From assembly GCA_012295275.1 (NCBI GenBank), contig CM022670.1, positions 14,092,373 to 14,156,372 on the forward strand: 64,000 bases of DNA, in the 5' to 3' direction. The notes under the pieces were generated by a model that did no database searches, was not told the origin of the DNA, and saw nothing but the letters and a program-made list of their open reading frames with translations. How positions within the stretch are numbered: position 1 is the stretch's first letter; every line of letters begins with the position of its first letter. Origin of the DNA: Chrysomallon squamiferum (lineage: Eukaryota > Mollusca > Gastropoda > Neomphalida > Peltospiridae). The position numbers were made by a program, and so were the translations under genes. This document shows positions 37,482-51,148 of the stretch, in pieces.

Positions 37482-38651
37482 CAACAATAACAACAACAAA
37501 AAACAAAACAAAACAAAAACAATGAACATAAAACGTAATGAATCAGTTTCTTTAGCATAGAATATAAAACATTTGTCAGCAAAAAACATTTTGAAGTAAA
37601 ACAAATATTTTCTTATAGTGTCATGAACGAAATAAAATAAAAACCAAATTACAAAAACCCCCAGAAAATCAAATAAACGAAAAGAAATATTTTTCGAATT
37701 CGAAAATGTTTGAAATAAAACATTTAATTATTATTGTTTTTTTTTTAAATTTATATGTATAAATCATTACTCACCATAATATATATTATTACATCAAGGT
37801 CCTTTAATATTTGCGATGAATGGCAGAAATAGTGAAAGTAACACGTACAAAATTAACACACACACACACACACACACACAAAGAGATCATTTAAAATTAG
37901 CTATTCGGTTTTGTGGTTACATTAATCCTCCAATAAAGTTATTAAAATGTATATTTAATACTGGAAAGAAAATGTCTGTGAATAGATTCAAATTTTATGT
38001 ATATCACCTTTCGTTTTTGCACTAATTATTTTAAAATAAAAATTGATTCTGTAAGATGCAATACTGTCGAGTAATGATCATAATATAGCTTTTCATAATA
38101 TAAAATGTACAATAAGAGCAAAAAAATTGAACAAAATGAATAAATATAAATGAATAAAGAAGATAATAGGCTGATTGAGGAGCGTGGATGTGGATCCTGT
38201 GCACTTCACCGTATAATTTGTACCCACTGATAAGTGTTCTGCATAATTAAACCATTTCTACGTGAAAATGGATAAAATGGTTATAATCCCTTCTTCTGAA
38301 ATCATGGATCCGCTCCTAAAACACGAACAAACACCAACAAAGTGAAAGTACGTGTACCCATTTTAAAATATATAAACATTTCACTTTGATTTCAATATAT
38401 CACAGATATGCTATAAAAATGTTAAAACAATCTAACAGTTCACACGAAATATTATAAATCTCTTTGTAATTCCAAATGAAGTTGCAGTTTAGAAATCAGC
38501 TTTTTCGTTAGCCATTTTCAAAACAAAGAATGTCCACAACTATAAGACAATCTTCAAACAACTGGGATCTAATATTTAACACAGTTAAATAAAAATTATA
38601 TCTATATAAAGCTTTTGTACGCTAACATTTCTTCTTGGCATCAGTTTTGTT

Positions 38652-40227
38652 CTATTCCTTTTCAACATAGAGTTTCCCACAGAAGTAACACACTTTAGTG
38701 GCAAGCTGTAATAAATAAGGCATAAAGGTCAAAAGTCCGTGGAACTGATGATCAGGCATGGCGACTCTGTATGTAAACAAGTTGTCCTTCTCGTTGTGGA
38801 TGTGGGAGAAGTTGTAATTTTCTGAGAATGACGTCGTGAATTGTTTTTGCAGCCTGTCGATTTCTAGTTTAATGCCAGGGTCCCTCAGTCGTGTTATGGA
38901 CTGACAGAACGAACATATTTTCTCATAAAGAGTATCACTTTCCGTTTTCAGGTCGCAGATTTGAGTCCAGAAAGATAAAAAGTCTTCCATTCTTTCAGGC
39001 ATCTCACAAACTCGTCTACCGTTCTTTGGAAGGTTTTTCCCGAATTGATAGAGATTCTTAAAATGATTGAAAGTCTGGATGTTGCTAGGCACGAGCTGTG
39101 GATATGTTACTTGTATTATTTTGATTGCATCCAGAAAGGTCTGGAACCTCCGGTCAAACCAGTCTCTGTAGCGAATCTTCACGGCGTTCAGGCGACCCAT
39201 GTGCTCGTGACACTCCATTTTTAGCTTTTCCAGCTCGAGGTATTTTACTTCGAACAGTGTCTTTTCAGTCTTCTTCATTTCTATTTTCTACAAAACAAAC
39301 AAATTCAACATGTAATTTCCAATAAAAAAAGTGCTATATTTATTTTATTTTATTATAAGCGTTAAAGGATCTGCTACATTAACTAGGTTTGCGGTTATTT
39401 GTGGTTAAGCTGCATCTGAAAGAAGAAAACTATTACTATGCTCCACTGTTATTAAAAATTATCTTTTAAATGCACTTTCTTATACACTGAAAAGCACAAA
39501 TCATAACGTTCGATGAACAATCATTGCTTGTCATTGAAGATATCGTATCCAAAATTTCGAAAACTTAATTTGTTTTCGAACTTTATTTCATACACGAAAT
39601 CGCATTTATAAAATTAACTGTAGCCTCTATGGAAAGAATGTTAATGAAACATAATCGAATTTTATGTTCTGCTTATATTCTACAATTCGGAATCCGAGAC
39701 GTCTCCAGCCCCAAGCATTTCAACTAAGGGATCTTCAGTATGTGCTGAGGAAATGGAAATATCGCATAAAGTAAAATAAAGTGATTAGACCCAGCAAAAT
39801 CATGCACTTACACATTTAACTCCGCTCCTGTTACAAGTTCAGAGAAGTCAAATTGGATTTTCACCCCAGTAATAAAAAGCAAATTAATATGCCACACGTC
39901 TTTAAATCACGAATACTCAGATAAAATGCGACAAAAATATATTAACACAAGACTTGTTGACATTTTGTATAAATATTACAAACAGCCACGAAAGGTTCAG
40001 CAGAATCTACAATGCCAGTAACAACTAATATCAGTCGCTTTTGTAGCAGAGAAAGAAAAAAAACGAAATCACCCGTGTGTTGACACGACTGTTGCTTTTA
40101 TTTTGCTGGTTAGGTCTGTGATCGACCATGAATAGAGGCCAATTTTCGATTTAATATGGGCAGGTTCAAACATATCGTAATACTTTTGTATTCGTCAACG
40201 AATGTCAGTTTGCGACAACGAATAATT

Positions 40228-40259
<32 letters not shown>

Positions 40260-40778
40260 GAAAAAGAAAGAAAAGAGAACAGAAAAGCATTGTTGGTATG
40301 TAAGACTTTAAAACATTGTACAACCTTCTTTTTTTGTTTCAAAAATCAGTTTTGAGGACAAACTGTTATAGAAACAATTGCAATAACCAAGGGAGAAAAT
40401 GAGGCGAAATTTAATTACCTGATAGCACAGCTTTAATGTCGTAATTTATTATTATAAACAACAAACTTTTTATTTTATTATTATTATTATTATTTTATAT
40501 TAATAAATATTCCAGTGAAAATAATATTTCTAAATGACCTTGAATGTGTTAACAAATAAACATTTACATCTTTGTGAATAAGAATGGATGTATATATTTT
40601 ATTATATTATATCCTAAATTTTTCATTAACTATGCAGTTGTACTGAACTTATTTTCACAGTGGAGAGTACAGTACCAGGGTTTGAATTTTATCTCAACCG
40701 TTGTTACCATTCTTACCTGCTTTGGTGCCTCAGAATTTGGACGGTGTCCGCCGCAATAAAATCCCGTGGCTGCCTTAT
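38652..40778 (-). CDS. Protein of unknown function, last two exons
   Basis: I do not recognise this gene. The last exon (39287-38652) is open for 211 codons and preceded by a strong acceptor (TTTGTTTGTTTTGTAG), so although an ATG lies at 39278 it is probably not first. An upstream exon at 40778-40717 ends with donor GTAAGA in matching phase 0 and encodes DKAATGFYCGGHRPNSEAPK. Joined, the reading frame runs through without a stop. The start of the last exon is charged and probably helical or coiled-coil (KTLFEVKYLELEKLKMECHE); next comes a helix-rich middle (RYRDWFDRRFQTFLDAIKII), and near the end a Cys pair (VCYFCGKLYVEKE) that could bind metal. The exon is richer in G+C than its surroundings, as expected of real coding DNA. 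The 5' exons were not found. Confidence 0.55.
39288..40716. other. Intron of the unknown - strand gene
   Basis: AT-rich, with a poly(T) tract of about 35 bases at 40222-40257. No additional exon seen on either strand. Confidence 0.4.
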
Positions 40779-41670
40779 CTGAATGTGGAATACAATCTTT
40801 AAAAATACTCGTATTTCTTGGTGTTTTTCTTTAATGTGCTGCATTTACAATTGAATAATTATCGTCTAAACGAGGCAGCAATCAAATATTTGCCTTGGTA
40901 TCCTAACTTTTCTTATTAAATCGAAGGCAACACTTACTTGTCTAGCCCTAAACAGTATTAAAGTTCTATTTCTGCATATTTTGGGGAGGTGTTAGACTGC
41001 TACAACATCTCTTTAATCTTAAATGTAATAAACTAACACTAATACTGTTTTATACAAATATATAAATAAATCTTGATTTGATATTTCAAAAAAAAAAAAA
41101 AAAAAAAAAAAAAATGAATTGATAATACTAATTGGTACACATAATTATTACATTTTGTTCAATATTCACTAATTAATAACCGCATATACCCAACAGGCGC
41201 ATATCTAGATTTCTTTTCAAAGACTGTCTGTCGGTTCTGACCAGCAGAGGTTTTCAAGCACAGCAAATGACAACCGCACTGTTGTAAGGAACTAGGGAAT
41301 AAATATATACAGGAACTTTAATAAAAGTGAACAGTTATTTGGTTATCGTGATCAAGGTCTCTACTGCAGATTCTCACATCTTGAAAATAATGATGATGAT
41401 GATAATACATATAACGGATTCAGAACCACAATGCAAAAAACATTATGTTTCATTTTTTATTTATTTTTTAATCGCACATTCATTCATTTCATGCAGATAT
41501 TCAGATGGAAGGCAATGAATGTCTCTCTAAGGAAATGGAAATTGACTGCTAAATCTATTATATTAGTGTGGGTGGGAATTTATGCGTTAAGAAACTCACG
41601 TTATTCAGTTAACAGTAATTTACCGATATCAAAATGGATTGTATAAGTTTGATAGTTCTGATATGATCAG

Positions 41671-41765
<95 letters not shown>

Positions 41766-44301
41766 CTGTTTCTTACCTGTTAATGGTTACATTTGATCCA
41801 TATTGGAACACTATATAAGTGTAAAAATATCACATGTTCTTCGTTCCATGATCAATTATTATAATCCATTCTGCTATGAACGTTTTGTGAATGTTTTATT
41901 ACCAAGTAACTATGTCGTCTGGTGTTGTAACCAAGAAGGCGCGCGCGCGAAACAATCACTTCTGCGATCTAGTCGCAAATATACACCTTTTTGCGTGATA
42001 TCTTTTAGCAGTGGTCTTGGGTTAATCTTAGTTTGATCGACTTGAGAAATAAACTTCGATTGTTGTCGCTTTCGTTGGTGAATGTATAAAAGCTGTCGTG
42101 GTATAAAAGTATAAGATTAAAAACAGCAGGAGATTTACTTCTGCTTTTCAAGATCGCCACCGATTAAATAAAAGCGTTTTCCAACTAAGGACAATCACAG
42201 TCAATACCCAGTTACGAACTAAACTATTCCGAACAAATATTTAAAACAAATAATAATAAAAAATAAACATAATAATAATAATTATTTTCTTTAAATAATG
42301 ATATTGCTGAAATATCCGGCAGTAAAAAACATTATCCAGATTACAATACTGGTATCGTACCCAGCAGAACAATTCTATGGTTGAAATTTACCACTTAACA
42401 ACCGAACACGCATATATAACGAAACCCTTGAATAAATAATAGATAATCTTTTGGTAGCCTATACATACTTTTCATTTTGTTAACACGGCGTAGCGGCTGA
42501 ATAGGTAGTATACGGTGACGACCGACCTTTTAACCCGAAACACATTACTCAATTCTTCTTTAACGGAACTTATGTCACTCAAATCTTATACCTTTCTTTC
42601 TGTAGTTGAATGATAACAGAACATTTAAAAAAAAATTGAATATTTATGTAAAACTGATGTATATGAACATTTGATCTTTTACCTCTTTGTTTAGAATATG
42701 GGTCTGAGCAGTGATAGATTGCACTGTCAGCCCTTCCTAATGGGTTAATTATTTCTAAGTGCCCGTTTGCTTATTTACATTTTACAAATGATACAAAAAT
42801 ACGTCAAAATGAGTAATTAACACCAACTGGCGAATGACTGGTTTTATGCCTATAAGTCTTATTTGCATGTTTGTTGTGTATAATATTGTATACCATCATC
42901 ACCAGAGCTACCTGTTGATTGTTATTAGTAGTATTGTCAGTGTTGGTTGTATTCGTACTGTTCTGTGAACCAGCAACATGTAGCGATGATATTCCAGCCA
43001 GGCTTTATAGAAACCAATTTACAGAAAATGTCTGAATGTATGAGAAACTGAAAGTGTTTAATTTATATTTTTAAAATTTATTCTAAATACATTTTTGCTT
43101 TGTTTTGTTTGAACTATTTATTTATTTATTTATTGAAAATATGCACTCTTCTATATACCAAATAACACATAACATTGTTTTAGAATGAAACTCAAATGTT
43201 CCTATAAACAAAATTAAAATTGACCACTTTGTTCCTATTTAAATGCATAATTAAAATCTAATTGCTCTTTTCTTCCAATATAAATGTTAAATTAAAATTT
43301 GGTTCCTATTTTTTTCTTCTTCTAAAAATATGTAAAATTAAAATCCAGTTAGTTTTCTTCTACATGAAATAAAAACCTAATAGCTTTTTTTTTTTTAGAC
43401 TCCACTAGTAGTGTTCATATCAGTGAGTTTAGGATAATCTTCTTCAAGGGATTACTTCCCATTTCATTTGAGTCTCTGTAACTGGTAAATCTAATATTTT
43501 AAAATGCACATATTATCCTACTTATGACCAAGTTACATTTGTAATTTACTTTATATTTTAAATATTACCCAGCATTTTCTATTTTGCTTGTACTATAGCA
43601 CAGCTCTCTACCAGATTGATTGTGTGTTTGCAATAAGGAAAAGAACCATTATTTTTATTTATCTTTTCTCTATTATTTTTTTTCAGTCACTGTTGTAGGT
43701 ACAGACAAACATAAATCACAAAGGCTGTAAAATAAATAGTATGAAACAAATTATTCATGAAAAATATATCTGCATAAAGAGAATTAGTGAACCCCATCTT
43801 TTAATGAAATGGTTTATGAAAAGTCACCAGAGACTGAGTCCTTACATCACTAAACTATTACAATACAATATCAGTAGCTTATGTATATATGTGTGCATGT
43901 GTATGTGTGTGTAAATATAATAATAATATTGTAAGATGAACACATGATCAAATAAATAAATAAATAAAAAAATATATGAATAAATATATTTAAAAAAAGA
44001 TAAAAGTAACAATAAACTCCAACAACACATAAGCCAAAAAATAAAACTAACAATAAGCATTATTATTTATCAGTAACTGTATTCTGATTTCAGAACATTA
44101 CATTTTTGTTTTGATACATAAAAACAAGCTAAAACAAGAAATAACAAGAAACAATAAAATTTATCAATAAATTGTATCAGATTCTAGAACATTATAACAT
44201 CATTTGAACATTTTATCACAAAAAAAAAAAAAAAAAAATGTTACGCAGCAGGAATAAGCAAGAGTAAGATTTTTCCATAATTACAAAAAGAATTCAAAAC
44301 A
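40779..44301. other. Interval without a supportable gene
   Basis: It probably contains missing 5' exons of the unknown - strand gene, but none could be fixed. It holds a poly(A) tract near 41090-41114, a (GA)n repeat at 41674-41763, two copies of TATAAAAG on the + strand at 42085-42092 and 42102-42109, and a short GCGCGCGCGC run near 41940. No coding exon follows the TATA-like sites within a reasonable distance. The part nearest 44301 is probably ALG11 3' UTR. Confidence 0.5.
41674..41763. repeat. (GA)n microsatellite
   Basis: About 90 bases of GA dinucleotide, the second long GA tract of the window after 1583-1721. Confidence 0.95.
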
Positions 44302-47237
44302 TTACACCCTCTTTTCAACATTCTGCAACAAAGGCTCCATTAAAGTTAAGAAAGAACTATTAAATTCATTTTCAGAAAACCTATGAACACTGTCTCTAGC
44401 ATTCGTCTGTATCTTCAACCTCTCCTTGTCAGACATTTTGAAAATAATTTCCAAGGCATCAGCATATGACTCAACATCATCGGCTAAGAAACCAGTTGGT
44501 TCTTCATTGTAAGGTGTCACTATGTCCAGTTTGGGTCCACCAGAATTGTGTGCCAGGACTATACACCCTGCAGCCATTAACTCTACAATACCTTTAGAAA
44601 AGAAGAAAAGGAAAAAAAAAAAGGAAAATATTAGGTATCATGATAATGAAACTATTTCTAAATCTAAGTAACAAGTAATTTTATAATTTAAAATAAATGT
44701 GTATTAATTTGGAAAAAAAACAATTTTTAAAATTAATTTTCACATTTTATTTTAGACCTAATTATATACAAATAACACCTAGAAATTAAAAACCACAAAT
44801 CCTATAAATGATATGAAACATTATTTTTTCATCTTACCTATACCAAAATGTTCATTCCACATTGTGTGTAAACCAATGACAGACTTTCCCATGATCTCCT
44901 TCAGTTCAGAAAAACTCACATTCAGTCTGAACTGGACACTGTCAGCCACATTCAGCTCCTCACAATAGGTTTTCAGGTTATTAACCCTTTCCATGTCATT
45001 GTCATGTCTACAACTCCCAACCAAAAGCAGCTTGTATGTGTTTCTTTCAGAATCAGGAATTCTTTTCAGAAATTCTGAAAAAGACTGGATCTGTAATGGA
45101 TGATCTTTTTCTGGTCTGAACTGTCCAATGGACACAATGATTTTATCTCTGGAAGATAATAATCTGTTTTCAAGTGGAAGTTTGATAAACTCAGTGATGT
45201 CACAAGGAGGATACACAATGTGTGTTCTGTCTGTTGCCTGCCACAAATAATTAATATGATTGAATGTCCAGGTAGAGTTGACCATAACAAGATCACATCT
45301 TTTTCCAGCCAGCCCATACAAATAGGCAAACAGTTTATAATAAATTAGTTTCACAGCACTTAGAACTGGACTAGATGAAATGAAATCAGCATTATTGTAA
45401 GAACGAGTTTGTCGAGACACTCTCTCCAGCATATCTGTGCTGATTGTAGGATAGTGGGTGTATGTCCCCACCTTGCACCCACCAAAGTATTTAAATAATG
45501 GAATAGTAAAAGCATAACCCATACTGTCAATAAAAATGTCAGGCACAAAGTTCATCATAGCTTCCCAGCCTAAAAACACGGAGCCGAGAGACTGTCCAAG
45601 GAGTGTAAAGTAAGGATACTTGCAGGCTTCCACCCATACCCTCTGCTGCAAAAATATGAATTCTACAGGTTTTGGAAGAACAATATTAAACCTCTGTCGA
45701 GCTCGGATAAGAATTTCACCTGGCTGAGCATCAGTGTCCCCTGTATATATAATACACTGCACTCTGGCATATCTGAAAAGTTATTTATAAAAAATTATTT
45801 AAACACTGGCAGTTAAAGCTCATGAAAATGATGTCACTGTAACACAATAACACAATAATTATTTTACCTTAAATTCTTTCTGATATCTGAGAGTAACTAA
45901 TGAATCTTACAAACACATAAAAACAGTCTAAATTCTTAAAATGAAAAAAAAAAAAAAAAAAAAACCTGCTATATTAAAAATAATTAAATTAAATTACTGA
46001 TGATTTTTATCTTTGTTCCACTATGACTGTTTTTAACTTACTTTTCTTGCAGTGCTTTGATAGCTGTCCACAGAACTCTCTCACCACCACCACCAGCATT
46101 GCAGTATGGGTGAAAGAAAGCCACTGTTGTGAGTGATCTACCTTCATCATCCTTTTTCAGGTGAGAAAGTACTGAGTTTGATCTCCACCCAATCCACAGC
46201 TTCAGTGAGATGAGAAAAAGAGTGAAAACAAGGATGAAGAATATTCCAGACAAGATCAGAAGACTGGCTATTTCCGATATGATACTGGAAAGATAATTAA
46301 ATAAAAATATTGTTATTTTTTCATATATAAAAATGTTAATATCTTTCACTGCCAGCATAGGTTTGGTTATTCAGCACCTTTTTATGCACTGTGAATGCAT
46401 ATTGTCAGGTTCTATATTAAAGAAATTTGTTTAGAAATATGTGTGACATCCAAACACTGTTGTGTTTACATATTCAGTGGTTTGAGATCTATCTTTAAAG
46501 ATCTGATTATTTGCATCAGTAATGTGAATTTATGTGGATTTTCTCAATAACACCAACACAAACCTGCATTCATACTTACTATTTGAATAAAATATTAAAC
46601 TGGCTTAATGATAACTAAATGAAAAATATATCTAAATAACAGCATGAAACTGATATTACTAATTCTTAATACAAAATACATAACAATGATGTAAATACAG
46701 AAAATTTATTTTAATATTAAATTTAATTAAATACAGATATTTATATTTAGTAAATTTACTGAATTTACTTAATACTAAATAGGCCCAGGCTAAACTACAT
46801 ATTAAGTAGTGTTTTAATCAGTGCTAAGGACACATAAAATATATTTAAAACACAATTTGATTTCAATTAGTTACGTATGTTTATCTGCACTAAAACTACT
46901 TGTATTTATTTATTATTTTTTTTGAAATTTTATTTTAATGAATCTTCTTTAAAATATATTTTTTAACCTAATGGTTAAATGGATTTCCTTCTTAACGACC
47001 TGCATATTAGTAATTTTTAATCAAAAGTGCCTCTGCCACTAAAATTGGCACACATGCAAACCCCCATTCTGATTCTAGCCCAAAAATTAAATACAATTAT
47101 AATAATATTTTGGCAACTCCTCAAACTCATTGCGCACCAAATAGATTTAATAGAAAGATATTTGACATAAAATGAGATATAAATAGTATTTCTTTTAATT
47201 ACCTCACATAAGTATGCATAAGCATGGAAAGTACCAT
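44302..47237 (-). CDS. ALG11: GDP-Man:Man3GlcNAc2-PP-dolichol alpha-1,2-mannosyltransferase
   Basis: Adds the fourth and fifth mannoses to the lipid-linked N-glycan precursor on the cytosolic face of the ER. Proposed exons: 47237-47203, 46284-46042, 45772-44838, 44591-44302 (TAA). The product is 500 residues (human 492) and all phases agree. After a short N-terminus there is a strong hydrophobic membrane segment (about residues 13-45, including [18 protein letters not shown]). GT-B fold, family GT4: [16 protein letters not shown] in the N-terminal half, [32 protein letters not shown], VVxPPCD-like [20 protein letters not shown], and the Glu-x7-Glu motif NEHFGIGIVE (Glu400 and Glu408) split by the last intron. 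An alternative start at 46358, reading through the putative first intron acceptor, would give 513 residues; I prefer the spliced start because the acceptor TTATCTTTCCAG and phase fit exactly. Confidence 0.94.
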
Positions 47238-47412
47238 TCTGTCTATGTAAAGCCTGTGGCAATCTCAATTTGCGTAAGCTTCCGGAGTTTGGTCCGCTGT
47301 GAGTTTTTTTATTTTGAGATTTACAAAATTAACAAGTTACATTTGAAATGTTTGTGGATGACATTTCAATTTTTGTTTTATGTATTATAATAACAACGAA
47401 GTCTTTCAGTTC

Positions 47413-47420
47413 TGACGTCA
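47413..47420. promoter_or_regulatory. Palindromic CRE/ATF site upstream of ALG11
   Basis: A perfect TGACGTCA lies about 175 bases upstream of the proposed ALG11 start codon and about 60 bases before the first candidate exon on the + strand. CREB/ATF factors bind this sequence. Its position fits a shared promoter, but function is not shown. Confidence 0.4.
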
Positions 47421-47476
47421 ATACAAGACATAATTAGCGAAAAATAAACACATTTAGTAGATTTATAATTTTGCAG

Positions 47477-48566
47477 ACGAAACAGTCGGAAGAACGTTTA
47501 ACAAGGGGAGTTAAATATACTGAAATATCCGTTTCGCTGAATGGACCAAATAAAACACCGGTAAGACCTACTTCTGTTAAATACAAGCTAAAATAACAAT
47601 AACGATTATAGTTTGTGTCCACATAATGCGGAACAACAAAACAACAATGTATGACGATGATAATCATAAATATGAAGATATTTTAATATGTTACAATTAT
47701 TTCGACACTGCCCTTCACTTGTTTACTTAAGCAACAAAAATAAAATAAATTACTATTAACTTTAAACCACACAGTGTAGAAATTTTTGTAACAAATATTG
47801 AGTTGTTTTTTTGTGTGTGATCAAGAAAGATATTTCAAATAGTTAACTGAATAACCGATTCATACATAACACTACTCTTCCATATTTGTTTCAGAATATA
47901 TATATATATATTTTTCTTATTTTCGAGGGTGTATATATAATACTGTAAATGTAATAATCAAGATTATGTGAAACAATTTCCATCATATTTCTTAGATTCA
48001 CATCATTTGCTCCTATCATTATTATAAATATTGGTTGTAACGTATTTACTGCTATATAACACATACCCATCTCTGATACACACACAATCTAACCACAAAT
48101 ATGCTTCCACAAATGTTGGGCATTATTATAAGTAGCTGATAACTACTGCTAATGCTTTAATGATTTTTTTAAAAGAACAAGTTTAGCTTTTAACAGTATA
48201 AAAATTAATAAACCCAGTGAAATATTTCAAACAAACCATGTCTATTTTTCTTTACTGTTTGTGACCGTTTGCGGTTACTCACTTGATTTACTAGGCGAAA
48301 TCAAACTATTATAATAACACTGGTTTTCCTAAAATTAATTCGCACTACTTTCATTAAGTATATGACCTTTCAAACATCGACCAAGACAAAAACAAGTTAC
48401 CAGTTCCAAACCAGTGACCTGAAAAATGTTTATCATTTATTAAGTCAGACATACAAGCATATGTCAATCATTTTATTATTATTATTTTTTTTTTAGACAT
48501 ATTTAAAAGGATATTATGACAATTTAACACCAGATCCAAGTCGACAAAGAAGAAATTCAGACAAAC
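47477..48566 (+). CDS. Two candidate exons of an unidentified + strand gene, divergent from ALG11
   Basis: Candidate exon 47477-47560 (acceptor ATAATTTTGCAG, donor GTAAGA) is 28 codons open in only one frame (TKQSEERLTRGVKYTEISVS, then LNGPNKTP). Candidate exon 48497-48566 (acceptor with a T-rich tract ending TTTTAG, donor GTAAGT) continues in phase 0 as TYLKGYYDNLTPDPSRQRRN and SDK, leaving one base. The composition is polar, with no stop across the junction. Neither has an ATG, so a first exon is missing. They could be the start of the ATP7-type gene downstream, but the phase left after 48566 does not match the exon at 57313, so at least one more exon would be needed. No family recognised. 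Confidence 0.35.
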
Positions 48567-51148
48567 GTAAGTTAACAGGCTGTCTTAACCAATTCCATCG
48601 AATAGATAATAGAACTCTGAACTGTCAGACATTTTTGGAATTGAACTTTTATCAGTATGTATATGAAATTTTATCAGTATGTGACATACTTAGCGGGACT
48701 TAAGTAAAAAAACCAACATGTCCAAAAAAAATAAAAAATAAAAAAATAAATATGACACTGGTGATCTAACCATATTATGTTTGTTTATTGTTGAATAAGA
48801 CGAATCATCGAATGTATATTAATATAAATATGGACTCTAATACAAATACAAATACTGAAATAGTATATAATTATATAAATATTTTTATTTATTAAAACGA
48901 CAATTACATAATAAAAAAATAAAAAAAAATAATATTAACGGTAAATACTAAATCATTTAGATACTGTGAAATAATATTTTTATTTGATGCGTTCAGGAGT
49001 GACAACTCTTAGATTCATAATTTATGATTAGGTGGGTGTAAAATAGTAAATTATTTCAGACAGCTTCAAATGACATTATGCCAGAGAGATTTATATAAGT
49101 ATATTAATTATGAATAAAGTACATTTTGAACATGTAATTAAGTAAATCCAATGATTATATATTTTCAAAAATAAATATAACACATATTAAGAATGTTTGT
49201 CAAATTTTATATATGACTTGTCACTTTGTGTTTGTGTCTTTGTAAGCTTGTATACATATTTGTGTGTTAACAAATACAAAACTGATATAGTTACAAAAAT
49301 TAAAACCCTGGAAATTATTTTGCCTTTTATTTCTGATTTATTTGTTCTTTTTGTTATTTTTATACCCCAGCTAAAACTGCTAACTGTATGTATTGGATAT
49401 TTTGTTTATTGCAGACCTAATGTAAATTACCTGTATTATTGTTAATGAAAAGAAGAATCGATCAGTAACACATTTAGCAGTATTAATTAAACTCTGGATG
49501 CAAAACCAAGTTAAAGTATTGTAATAATTTAATAAATAACAAATAGAATTTTTTTGCAAACAAACACACACAGACACACGCAACACATACACAGAGAGAT
49601 AACTTGCATAAAAGCTTGTATAACTCATATGTTTTTCTAATTATATACATTTCATCATTAAGTTTGTCTTTTACACTGTTACAGAAAATATATATATATA
49701 CATATATACATACGGAATGCTTGTACTTGCACATAAATACATACAAACACATACATGTATACATTCATACATTACGACTACTTATATATTTTTTATTTTA
49801 GAACAGCAAATCATATCTAGTTTGTGAAAAATTATATGCTTTTTGCTTAAGGGCCTGTTTTTTTTTTCAGTCTGAATTAATGTTTATGTATATGAAACAT
49901 AATTCCAGGCATTTGACTGGTGGTTATAATCTGTAATTCAATACTTGAGTCTAATGAATTCCAGAGTAAGACAAAACTTAGCACCAGGAGTTTTACTTTG
50001 TTCTTTAACAGTGAAACATACTTTTCGTATTTGTCAACTTATAATTTATATATAAAAAAATAACCATGCATCTTAAACCTACGAAAGGAATTTTAAAGGT
50101 ATTATAATTTTTATTCTGTTAATTTTCAGTTATGTTTTACTTTGTTTATATTTACAATACTCATTAGTAGGTGAACATTTAATATTTACTTCACTATAAT
50201 GTTTTTTTTTTTTCAGTTTGCATAATAAAAATGTTTAAAATTAAATTTTACATGCATGCTATCTTTATTCTTTTGAAAAAATAGGGAAATGGTTCTTAAT
50301 ATTTTATATGTTTGGTAAATATATGACTTGATGTTTAATGGCACATGTGTCTATTAATTTATTTACAGAGTAGAATGTTTCATTTAAATTAAATTACTTG
50401 TAACATTTTAGAATGTAGCAGCAAGATCGCAATTACATTTTAAGTTATGATTATTTTAGACTTGTTACAACATTTTGATGGCATATAAAAATGTAAAACT
50501 TAATTTCTGATAGTTAACTCCATTTGACAAGGAAAGCATGTGATAATTATTTGTATTAGATATGTCAAACACAATGAATATATAATAATGACTGACATAG
50601 ATAAGATAAGTAAATAACTGCTATGTTATATATTTTAAAAATGATGTCTGATGGTTTCTGTATTAGACATGTATAATCAGTATATTAGAGTGTAAATGAC
50701 ATTTTCAATATTTTTAACTTATGTTTAATTTTGTACTGTAATATCATTTGAATCATCCTCATTATTATTATCATGTTGGATGTGATACATATGAAAATTG
50801 AAATACTGATGTCACATTCACTGTGTTAATCATATTAGGTAAGTACAACCAACTGTAGTATTCCTAGAACATAAAAAAGTATAAAATGGTTACTATATTA
50901 GATTAACAGTTACATTATATGTGTAACAGAATGATAACACAGCTATGGCAAACCAAAGCCAGATTTATAATATTCCTATTAAATAAATAACTTTAAAATG
51001 GCTACCATATTAAACTAACAGTCAAATTATATGTCTGAGTTTAATACAAATAATAGGTGTCATAGCTAAATGAGAAAAAAGAAAAGAAAAAAAAAAGGGG
51101 GACAAAAATGTGACAGTAAAAAACATTCCTTTCATTTCCTCTGCCTGG
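48567..51148. other. No gene seen
   Basis: AT-rich non-coding sequence, either intronic to the candidate + strand gene or intergenic. Several T-rich tracts ending in CAG were checked as acceptors (near 49870, 50129, 50217); the sequence after each runs into a stop or has no donor. Confidence 0.5.

Larger units (their letters stand above)
29689..38651. other. UBE2K 3' UTR and long gene-poor interval
   Basis: Nearly 9 kb of AT-rich sequence without a supportable coding exon. The first part is UBE2K 3' UTR of unknown length. It holds many simple repeats: (ACT)n near 33301-33329, (ATGC)n near 33433-33460, (CA)n at 35105-35155, (TAA)n at about 37410-37478 and (CA)n near 37858-37880. Most open frames here are translations of these repeats. 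Confidence 0.6.

Noticed and set aside
37268-37604. Overlapping - strand frames with long runs of Leu, Ile or Tyr
   Set aside because: They are translations of a (TAA)n microsatellite in three frames.
40574-40759. A + strand 61-codon frame
   Set aside because: The - strand reading of the same bases forms an exon with a GTAAGA donor in phase with the downstream coding exon, which is better supported.
42085-42109. Two TATAAAAG sites as a promoter
   Set aside because: No coding exon follows on the + strand within several kilobases, so no gene can be attached to them.
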